Assembly (NCBI GenBank): GCA_028277795.1 | Contig: JANQFP010000121.1 | Coordinates: forward strand, 1-37,533 | Reading direction: 5' to 3' | DNA: 37,533 bases | Origin: Rhodospirillales bacterium | GTDB lineage: Bacteria > Pseudomonadota > Alphaproteobacteria > Rhodospirillales > JANQFP01 | Part shown: positions 32,313 to 37,533 of the stretch, piece by piece | Layout of the letters: each line of letters opens with the position of its first letter | Position numbering within the stretch: position 1 is the stretch's first letter | Position numbers and translations under genes: made by a program | Notes under the pieces: model-generated | What the model was told of the DNA's origin: nothing | The model's input: only the letters and a program-made list of their open reading frames with translations | The model's database searches: none

Positions 32313-33305
32313 CTAGGGGTCTATCAGACCAGCGCGCATGGCCGTGTTGATGGCGACGACCCGATTCGTGGTCCCCAGCTTCGCCATGGCCTGCGTGAGG
32401 TGGTGCTTGACCGTGTCCTCGGAGATACCAAGGATCTGGCCGATGACCCATATGCTCTTGCCGCGAGCGCTCCACAGCAAGCATTCGCGCTCCCGCGGGG
32501 TGAGGCGCGGAGGCGTGGACGGCGTCGGCATCGGCGGTTCGGGGAGGGACACGCCGAATGCTTTGTGTGCGTATCCCCGGACCCCGCCCAAGTGCTCGCG
32601 CAGGCGCACGGCGAGGACGCTCAGAACGCGCCGTGCGCTTGATGAGAGGTCGGCATCCTTGAGCGTAGACCAGAGGTCGGAAAACGCCTGCCCAAGCCCT
32701 TGAAACTGCAGACGCAGTCCCGTCGCCTCTAGAGTGTTGCCGTCGGCCGACGCCGAGAATACGCGAACGTTGCTCAGGATGTCGCCGACATTGATCAGAG
32801 GTCGGGTGGCGCGATCCAATTGGTCCTCCAGGGCCGCGATGTGGGCGTCCTTGGCAGCCAGGGTGTCCTGCGCTCCCTCCAACTTTGCGCGCTCAGCGGC
32901 CAAGTCACCGCGGGCCGCGACCAAGTCATCGCGGAGGGCGCGGTTCTCGGCGATCAACTGCTCCAACTCGTCTCTGTACGGAACCACTACACTCGCCGCA
33001 GCGCGCGCTGCAAGTTCGGCCATGGCCGTCGCGAGGAAGCGCCCCAAGGCATTGTAGGCCTCTTCGTCAGGCGGCGCGCGTCCAAGGACGTCATCGGCCA
33101 CCGTTCCGGAATCGATGAGCGGCGCGGAATCAACCAGGGCTCCCCCCGAGTCATCGAAGGACTTCTCGGCAAATGCGACAATCCGCCTCAGGTCCGGTAG
33201 GTCCTGCATCAGCCGTTCGGAAATGGGGCGGTCTAGGTCCGGCCTATCGGCACCCTCGACCGCGGCGCGGAACTCGCTAAACCGTCCGAAAACATCGATG
33301 GCCAT
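32313..33305 (-). CDS. LuxR-type HTH regulator with coiled-coil N-terminal half
   Basis: The product is 330 residues. The C-terminal LuxR HTH is clear: LTPRERECLLWSARGKSIWVIGQILGISEDTVKHHLTQAMAKLGTTNRVVAINTAM. The N-terminal two thirds match no autoinducer, PAS or receiver domain that I know. They have a predicted long coiled coil at about 110-165 (ELEQLIAENRALRDDLVAARGDLAAERAKLEGAQDTL). The ATG at 33305 is used; a TTG 13 codons upstream is in frame. The input signal and targets are unknown. It is on the minus strand, so the small-gene operon upstream reads towards it, with 333 bases between. Confidence 0.8.
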   Translation of the reverse strand: MAIDVFGRFSEFRAAVEGADRPDLDRPISERLMQDLPDLRRIVAFAEKSFDDSGGALVDSAPLIDSGTVADDVLGRAPPDEEAYNALGRFLATAMAELAARAAASVVVPYRDELEQLIAENRALRDDLVAARGDLAAERAKLEGAQDTLAAKDAHIAALEDQLDRATRPLINVGDILSNVRVFSASADGNTLEATGLRLQFQGLGQAFSDLWSTLKDADLSSSARRVLSVLAVRLREHLGGVRGYAHKAFGVSLPEPPMPTPSTPPRLTPRERECLLWSARGKSIWVIGQILGISEDTVKHHLTQAMAKLGTTNRVVAINTAMRAGLIDP

Positions 33306-33637
33306 CGCGGACCGCGCACCCCATCGCCTCTCGACCAAAGACAAGAATGGACCAAAGCGGACGCTATCACAACGTGCGGTCGTGGGCCCGCCGTGATGCT
33401 GATCCGCCTCTATCCTTTCTTGGGTACCCTAATCGCGGCCGATCAACGGCCCGAGGTCTCGGGTAAAATGGGGTCGGAGTCGATTCTTAAGCGATATGCA
33501 AGACAACATTCTCTGCGGGCCGCGGGACGAAGCCGCCGCGCTGAGAACACTTGGGCCGCGGCGACCTACCTCCGATTTGAAATCGCTTACTGTCCCCAGA
33601 ATTGGCAGAATTGGCCCGGAATTCCTAAGTGAAGCCT
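33306..33637. other. Gap between LuxR-type gene and small-gene operon
   Basis: Several overlapping frames are open here on both strands, but none has a ribosome site or a family-like sequence. It contains one copy of a 28-base motif (33576-33603) repeated at 33939. The LuxR-type gene promoter must lie near 33310-33400. Confidence 0.5.
33576..33603. repeat. Imperfect direct repeat, copy A
   Basis: TTTGAAATCG then CTTACTGTCCCCAGAATT. It matches 33939-33965 at 23 of 28 aligned positions with one gap. It lies 34 bases past the stop of the 67-residue gene. Confidence 0.6.
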
Positions 33638-33841
33638 TTAGACGAATGGTTCTGGGTCCTCTGCCCAACCATTTCGTTCTTCGTCATATTCCCAAGATTT
33701 GCTGGGGGCTGGCGCGGCGAACGAACTAATGCGCAGCTCACCTACTGTCGACAAGAGGCTCTCGGCAGCTATTTGCGCGTCGTGAAGAGACTCAAAGACT
33801 TGATTCGGATTTCCGTCGGTGTAGAGAACTAAATGGACCAA
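33638..33841 (-). CDS. Small hypothetical protein (67 aa)
   Basis: The product is 67 residues: MVHLVLYTDGNPNQVFES, then ...ELRISSFAAPAPSKSWEYDEERNGW and an acidic end. The pattern of a strand, a helix, an LRI strand and a W-x-YD turn is one I associate with small conserved hypothetical proteins of mobile regions; no function is known. The start is a TTG at 33841, supported by AAAGGAG nine bases upstream. It is the last of four small minus-strand genes starting at 34802, separated from the previous one by 129 bases. Confidence 0.62.
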   Translation of the reverse strand: MVHLVLYTDGNPNQVFESLHDAQIAAESLLSTVGELRISSFAAPAPSKSWEYDEERNGWAEDPEPFV

Positions 33842-33938
33842 TTTGGACAGCTCCTTTCGTGTTTTCGACGCTAAGGCAAGCGTTGCAATCCCACTACTGA
33901 CAAACGAAAGTCACAGTGGAGAGATCAAGGTTCAACCG

Positions 33939-33965
33939 TTTGAAATCGTTTGCTGCCCCCGAATC
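33939..33965. repeat. Imperfect direct repeat, copy B
   Basis: TTTGAAATCG then TTTGCTGCCCCCGAATC. Same orientation as copy A and only 5 bases past the stop of the 86-residue gene. Both copies thus follow small genes of the same operon. Confidence 0.6.
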
Positions 33966-33970
33966 GCGAA

Positions 33971-34231
33971 TCAATAAGAAATACGATACTTCCGCCAAGG
34001 TAACTGCGACGGATGAAGGCGGGATACAAAGTCTACGACGTCTCGCCGATTCCCCCTGAGTTTGCCGTTACGCTCACCCATAAGAACAACCAGCGAACAA
34101 CGCAACGCCGTCGCTACGACTTGCAGGGAACGGTCGGCCTCGGATGGACTATTAAGAACGTGATCCTTAATCAGAGCGACGGCGAAAGTTACGCCTTGTT
34201 CTCTCACTACGGCTGCTGTCATCTCGGTCAT
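33971..34231 (-). CDS. Small conserved hypothetical protein (86 aa)
   Basis: The product is 86 residues. MTEMTAAVVREQGVTFAVALIKDHVLNSPSEADR, then LVVLMGERNGKLRGNRRDVVDFVSRLHPSQLPWRKYRI. The start QGVTFAV...KDHVL and the end HPSxLPWxxY are patterns I recall from a small hypothetical family found across proteobacteria and actinobacteria, with no known role. The ATG at 34231 lies 26 bases after the YdjM-like gene, in the same direction. The frame has ordinary codon use for the A+T-richer block. Confidence 0.72.
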   Translation of the reverse strand: MTEMTAAVVREQGVTFAVALIKDHVLNSPSEADRSLQVVATALRCSLVVLMGERNGKLRGNRRDVVDFVSRLHPSQLPWRKYRISY

Positions 34232-34257
34232 TGCGGTTTCCTTTTAGAATAGAATAT

Positions 34258-34626
34258 CTAAGTATTCCCTAAGAAGGGAATGGATTTAGGCGTCAGCCCA
34301 TCCAGAACAAGATGCGAGGCATAGGCAATTCCGCCCACGAACAACAAAGCACGCAACAGCTGTTCGCCTTTAGTTTCGGGTTCCCAGCGATAGACAGATG
34401 CGACCCCCTTCGCGATCATGGCCAAGATCAAAATGCTATGGAAAAACTGGCGGTGGCTGGGATGAAACGCGGGTTCCAGCTTGTCGGGCAAACCGGCAAA
34501 TACGCCACCAGTAATGCCGGCGGTCACCAAGTTGTATGGTTCTGGCTTTTTGCTATCATCATCGCCGAGACATGCTACGACTCCTGCGATTGCTCCGACC
34601 AAGCTATGTGTTGCGCCGTTTGCCAT
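34258..34626 (-). CDS. YdjM-like inner-membrane metal-dependent hydrolase family protein
   Basis: The product is 122 residues. MANGATHSLVGAIAG is the typical opening of the YdjM/PF04307 family. HPSHRQFFHSI and ASHLVLDGLTPKSIPFLG hold the conserved histidines and aspartate thought to bind metal. About three hydrophobic stretches (7-19, 63-77, 90-105) mark it as membrane-bound. E. coli YdjM belongs to the LexA (SOS) regulon; its activity is not established. The ATG is 2 bases after the 57-residue gene stop, so the two are coupled. A membrane protein next to a WYL regulator is suggestive of a defence role but not proof. Confidence 0.82.
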   Translation of the reverse strand: MANGATHSLVGAIAGVVACLGDDDSKKPEPYNLVTAGITGGVFAGLPDKLEPAFHPSHRQFFHSILILAMIAKGVASVYRWEPETKGEQLLRALLFVGGIAYASHLVLDGLTPKSIPFLGNT

Positions 34627-34628
34627 GC

Positions 34629-34802
34629 CTAATTTTCCTTTCTAACTCCCTTGAACGGCGTCTTACTGGATGTCTTGACGTCCATGAAGCGGCCAGTGTC
34701 AGCGTTGCGCTTGACCCAGTATCCAGCGGGTGTCTGAGTCTGGGAGCGGTTGCGCACTGCGCCTATTCGATGTCCGTCGCCTTTCGACGGGTTTGTTGCC
34801 AT
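34629..34802 (-). CDS. Small basic conserved protein (57 aa)
   Basis: The product is 57 residues: MATNPSKGDGHRIGAVRNRS, a middle with PAGYWVKRNADTGRFMDVKT and an end KTPFKGVRKEN. The GDGxRxGAVRxRSQ and W-VKR-x-x-TGRFM-D-x-K blocks are ones I recognise from a widely scattered family of tiny basic proteins with no known function. The ATG at 34802 starts 139 bases from the divergent WYL regulator. It is the first gene of the small-gene operon, directly coupled to the YdjM-like gene. Confidence 0.78.
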   Translation of the reverse strand: MATNPSKGDGHRIGAVRNRSQTQTPAGYWVKRNADTGRFMDVKTSSKTPFKGVRKEN

Positions 34803-34855
34803 ATTCGATTCCTGTCGTTGTTCATTGACGGGCGAATCTCACTGCCAGTATACAA

Positions 34856-34888
34856 ATCAAAAAGATGATGTCAACAGATCAAAAAGAT
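34856..34888. promoter_or_regulatory. Duplicated 11-mer, candidate WYL-regulator operator
   Basis: ATCAAAAAGAT occurs at 34856-34866 and again at 34878-34888, 22 bases apart, that is two helical turns. The copies lie between the divergent starts at 34802 and 34942. Spacing on one DNA face fits binding by a dimeric WYL regulator; this is inference. Confidence 0.6.
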
Positions 34889-34941
34889 CGCCATTGGATT
34901 GCGGCACGCTTCCAATTCTCTAGCGCCAATCGGGACGGGAC

Positions 34942-35847
34942 ATGAGCGAACGTAGCCTTGAGGACCTGAATCACGCGCAGCGACAACGCCTGTTCCACAT
35001 TGAATTCCGACTATGGTTTCTTGGCTCCATATCGCGTGCAGATCTGTTGAGAAGGTTCGGGATAGCGGAAGCGGCCGCTACACGCGATTTGACGCTTTAC
35101 CGGGAGTTAGCGCCGAAAAACATCGAGTATGACAGTCGAGCCAAATTGTATCGTTGCGCCGGTAAATTCAGGCCTCTCTTTGAGCATGAATCGGGCCAGA
35201 TCTTGAGTGCGTTGTCGCATGGATTGGGGGATCAATTTGTTGGGGAGAGACTGCCCTTGATTCGCAGTGAGCTGCCTATCCAGCTTAATCGTCCCGACGT
35301 CACTATACTGTCTGCTATCTCACGGGCGATCTATCAGGAACGGGCGGCCGAGATTGTCTATCACTCGACAAGTAGTGGGCGATCAACAAGAACAATTGTT
35401 CCGTTTGCTCTTGTTGATAACGGCCTCCGTTGGCATGTACGTGCTTATGACCGCGTCCGAGAAGCGTTTCTCGATTTTGTCATTACTAGGATTGCGGGGG
35501 CGAGGCTTCGTTCCGGAGAAATAAAAGATCACGAACGTCCGAATGCGGATGACCAGTGGAATCGAATTGTTGAAATGGAAATAGAGCCGCACCCCGCCTT
35601 GGAGCATCCGGACACTATTGCCTTTGACTATGGAATGAAAGAAGGGGTTCTGAAGGTAAAATTGAGGGCAGCACTCACTGGATATGTACTACGCGTATGG
35701 AACATTGATTGCGGTGATGAACCTGACATGCAGAACAGATCGTTTCAGCTCTGGCTCAAGAACCCTCAGTCTCTTTACGGAGTTGAGAATTTGCTACTTG
35801 CACCGCGTTTATCAGACAAGTGGTGTACAGATAGGGTAATCGCCTGA
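34942..35847 (+). CDS. WYL-domain transcription regulator (CapW/BrxR-like)
   Basis: The product is 301 residues. The N-terminal winged helix is RQRLFHIEFRLWFLGSISRADLLRRFGIAEAAATRDLTLYRELAPKNIEYDSRAKLYR (about 14-72). The WYL domain (about 120-205) has AIYQERAAEIVYHSTSSGRSTRTIVPFALVDNGLRWHVRAYD, in which the usual W-x-x-x-x-Y-D pattern is seen as RWHVRAYD, and a C-terminal extension follows. This three-part layout is that of CapW and BrxR, regulators that repress CBASS, BREX and other defence operons until a ligand is sensed. It diverges from the 57-aa/YdjM-like/86-aa/67-aa gene string. Codon use is clearly more A+T-rich than the PHA locus. Regulation of the divergent genes is inference. Confidence 0.85.
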   Translation: MSERSLEDLNHAQRQRLFHIEFRLWFLGSISRADLLRRFGIAEAAATRDLTLYRELAPKNIEYDSRAKLYRCAGKFRPLFEHESGQILSALSHGLGDQFVGERLPLIRSELPIQLNRPDVTILSAISRAIYQERAAEIVYHSTSSGRSTRTIVPFALVDNGLRWHVRAYDRVREAFLDFVITRIAGARLRSGEIKDHERPNADDQWNRIVEMEIEPHPALEHPDTIAFDYGMKEGVLKVKLRAALTGYVLRVWNIDCGDEPDMQNRSFQLWLKNPQSLYGVENLLLAPRLSDKWCTDRVIA

Positions 35848-35962
35848 CAGGTGCCTCTCCTGACCGCATGCCGGGGCCACATACCGAGGTCAGGTCATGA
35901 ATGTTGAACGGCTTGTGCCGGCCCGCCCGTCAACTTTCAAGGCCTAACCCTATCTGTGCATC

Positions 35963-36253
35963 TCAAGCCGCATCTCCGGCGGCCTCGAAGCTGATCTTGA
36001 GGCGCGTGCCCGTGGCCCGGGCGAGCCTTTCGAGGGTCTTGGTGGATGGCCGCGCGCGACCGCTCTCCAGCCGGGCGATGACCGACTGGGTTGTCTTCAT
36101 CCGCTTGGCGAGCTGCTCCTGAGTGAGCCCGGCGCGGGTCCGGGCCTCGATCATCGACCGGGCCAGCTCGAACTCCGGACCAAGCGCGTCATAGGCCGCC
36201 CGGTATGCCGGATCGCGGCTCCATTTCTTGTGCAGGTCGCTGACCTTGCTCAT
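35963..36253 (-). CDS. HigA-like HTH antitoxin (partner toxin broken)
   Basis: The product is 96 residues. MSKVSDLHKKWSRDPAYRAAYDALGPEFELARSMIEARTRAGLTQEQLAKRMKTTQSVIARLESGRARPSTKTLERLARATGTRL is the standard layout of HigA-type antitoxins: a short toxin-binding start and a Cro/C1 HTH at about 35-85. The ATG at 36253 overlaps the old toxin stop as ATGA and has AGGAGG upstream. The frame is intact although its toxin gene is degraded, so it survives as an orphan antitoxin or repressor, possibly able to neutralise a related toxin elsewhere. Confidence 0.88.
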   Translation of the reverse strand: MSKVSDLHKKWSRDPAYRAAYDALGPEFELARSMIEARTRAGLTQEQLAKRMKTTQSVIARLESGRARPSTKTLERLARATGTRLKISFEAAGDAA

Positions 36254-36414
36254 TGCTGAACCTCCTTGGCCCGTTTCAGCGCCAGGTCGATTTCGCGCCG
36301 GGGCGTCTTCCGGGTCTTCATGCGCATCTCCCAAGTGGGCCGCTCAGGTGTTTGAAATTCGGCGCACTGACCCACAGCCTGGAGGCAGCCGGCCATTCTT
36401 CACGCGAATCAAGG
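36250..36414 (-). pseudogene. Remnant of Gp49/HigB-type toxin
   Basis: The end reads WEMRMKTRKTPRREIDLALKRAKEVQQ and stops at 36250, overlapping the antitoxin. Intact relatives, as I know the family, have about 25 residues between WEMRMK and KTRKTP that form the catalytic sheet; here the two are joined through one shared Lys. Just upstream, APNFKHLSGPL lies in a different frame, so at least one further base has been lost near 36331-36336. No N-terminal half is recognisable up to 36517. The toxin is therefore almost certainly inactive. Confidence 0.68.
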
Positions 36415-36517
36415 CATCCTACTCGATGTGCTCGTTATGTTCACGTTGAGATCAACGCCATATGGTATTTTCTTCGAAGGATTTCGGGCTCGGATTTTCG
36501 GCGCGGGCGAGAGAACG

Positions 36518-36570
36518 CTAGAGCAATATCTGATCAAACGGAATCGTTTGATCAGATTTACTTGCTCTAG
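36518..36570. repeat. 53-bp palindromic repeat A
   Basis: CTAGAGCAA at the left pairs with TTGCTCTAG at the right, and TCTGATCAAACG pairs with CGTTTGATCAGA around a central GAAT. Such TAGAGCA-bounded palindromes are dispersed in alphaproteobacterial genomes, notably Rhizobiales. Confidence 0.85.
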
Positions 36571-36581
36571 AAATCAATGAG

Positions 36582-36634
36582 TTAGAGCACGACCGTTCGA
36601 TCAAATCGGATCGATTTGATCGAACCGTGCTCTA
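36582..36634. repeat. 53-bp palindromic repeat B
   Basis: TTAGAGCACG at the left and CGTGCTCTAG at the right enclose TTCGATCAAATC-ggatc-GATTTGATCGAA (centre near 36608). It has the same length and end words as repeat A but a different core. It ends 3 bases before the hicA start. Confidence 0.85.
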
Positions 36635-36637
36635 GTA

Positions 36638-36847
36638 GTGACGTTCAAGCAGTTCATTCGTGTTTTGGTCGACCACGGTTTCCAGCTAGACCGGCAGCGG
36701 GGAAGCCACCGGGTTTACAAAGGCATCGTCGAGGGGCGGATGCAAATAGTGGTCGTCGCGTGCTCGCGCGAGGGCGACACTGTCAAGCCGGGCACGCTTG
36801 CGGCGATGATTCGCCAGTCGGGATTGCCGAGATCGCGATTCCGGTGA
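36638..36847 (+). CDS. hicA: HicA-family mRNA interferase toxin
   Basis: The product is 69 residues. MTFKQFIRVLVDHGFQLDRQRGSHRVYKG holds the catalytic His in GSHRVY; the end GTLAAMIRQSGLP is the usual final helix. HicA is a dsRBD-fold RNase that cuts mRNA. The GTG at 36638 matches the family N-terminus exactly, but the bases upstream belong to palindromic repeat B and show no ribosome site, so expression may be poor. The partner HicB-like gene is on the opposite strand, with the two stop codons touching (TGA|TCA). Confidence 0.83.
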   Translation: MTFKQFIRVLVDHGFQLDRQRGSHRVYKGIVEGRMQIVVVACSREGDTVKPGTLAAMIRQSGLPRSRFR

Positions 36848-37153
36848 TCAGGCGGCGGCCGGCATGGTGAAGTCGTGGCGCTCCCGGCTGTCTCCGCGGT
36901 CGGCAAACACTGACCCGAGGACATGGCCGAGAAACCTGAGACGCACGCTCAGGGGCGACGGGCGCTGCACCAAGCGTGCCCGCTCGTCGGCGGGAAGGTC
37001 GCTCACGGCCTCCCCGTAAAGCGCGATGGCCTCGCCGAGGGAACGGTAAACCTCCTCGAAGGTCTCGCCCTGAACGGCGATGTCCAGGTCGAGGCAGATC
37101 GCCTCCCAGTCCCCCGGACCGCCTTCCGCATAACACCGTAACGTCCTGGTCAT
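36848..37153 (-). CDS. hicB: HicB-like antitoxin
   Basis: The product is 101 residues. MTRTLRCYAEGGPGDWEAICLDLDIAVQGETFEEVYRSLGEAIALYGEAV is the partial RNase H-like HicB fold: strands, then the CLDLDIAVQG turn and the helix after it. The C-terminal half (RPSPLSVRLRFLGHVLGSVF) is helical and no clear DNA-binding domain is seen. ATG 37153 is used; an upstream in-frame ATG at 37183 is possible. It is tail-to-tail with hicA rather than in one operon, which is not the usual arrangement. It may belong to a stand-alone HicB-like family instead. Confidence 0.72.
   Translation of the reverse strand: MTRTLRCYAEGGPGDWEAICLDLDIAVQGETFEEVYRSLGEAIALYGEAVSDLPADERARLVQRPSPLSVRLRFLGHVLGSVFADRGDSRERHDFTMPAAA

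Positions 37154-37533
<380 letters not shown>

Noticed and set aside
33393..33832. Three overlapping plus-strand open frames
   Set aside because: They overlap each other and the supported 67-residue minus-strand gene, and lack ribosome sites or family-like sequence.
36518..36634. CRISPR-like repeats
   Set aside because: Only two units with different cores; each is a palindrome and there is no regular spacer array. No other CRISPR pattern was seen in the window.

Overview
The window looks like chromosomal DNA of a high-GC alphaproteobacterium, probably a Rhodospirillales relative. This rests on gene content: an IalB-family protein, a SUV3-like helicase, CarD, a 7Fe ferredoxin, Salmonella-type CobS/CobT, several PHA synthases and dense GC-rich codon use. 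It may be a whole contig. Base 1 lies inside a folded inverted repeat, and the last base cuts an IS110-type transposase, so both edges sit in repeat-like sequence.

Region by region. 1-228 is a complex palindrome. 246-2251 holds an SxtJ-like membrane protein, a methyltransferase and a ParDE module with a clear operator. 2393-4931 holds cobC-cobS diverging from cobT (nucleotide-loop assembly of cobalamin). 4957-14905 is mixed housekeeping: a degenerate M48 lipoprotein, a putative molybdenum carrier, CarD, FdxA, a TerB protein, a DUF938 methyltransferase, IalB, a frameshifted Hsp15 gene, a SUV3-like RNA helicase, a MarR regulator, Pcm and a peptidoglycan-binding protein.

15326-25156 is a polyhydroxyalkanoate (PHA) locus. 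It encodes two MaoC-fold hydratase halves, a PhaC-like alpha/beta hydrolase, a class III synthase (PhaE plus PhaC), a tiny CXXCXGXG zinc protein, and a class I PhaC. On the opposite strand are a short-chain dehydrogenase and a thiolase. Three near-identical CTGC-N3-GCA sites lie in the two control regions of this locus and resemble PhaR operators. The thiolase, dehydrogenase and hydratases can supply 3-hydroxyacyl-CoA and the synthases polymerise it.

25234-31163 holds a caspase-like/OmpA pair, fructose-bisphosphate aldolase, a SYLF lipoprotein and CobQ.

31167-37533 is accessory DNA, visibly richer in A+T around 33.4-36.6 kb. It has a RelE-type toxin and HTH antitoxin pair bracketed by two 54-bp double-hairpin direct repeats, a coiled-coil LuxR-type regulator, and a WYL-domain (CapW/BrxR-like) regulator diverging from a string of four small uncharacterised genes. 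It also has a HigA-like antitoxin whose toxin is broken, a pair of long palindromic repeats, a tail-to-tail HicA/HicB pair and the transposase end. The best candidate for an undescribed system is the WYL-regulated small-gene operon at 33638-34802. Its architecture matches that of regulated defence operons, but no gene in it is a recognised effector.
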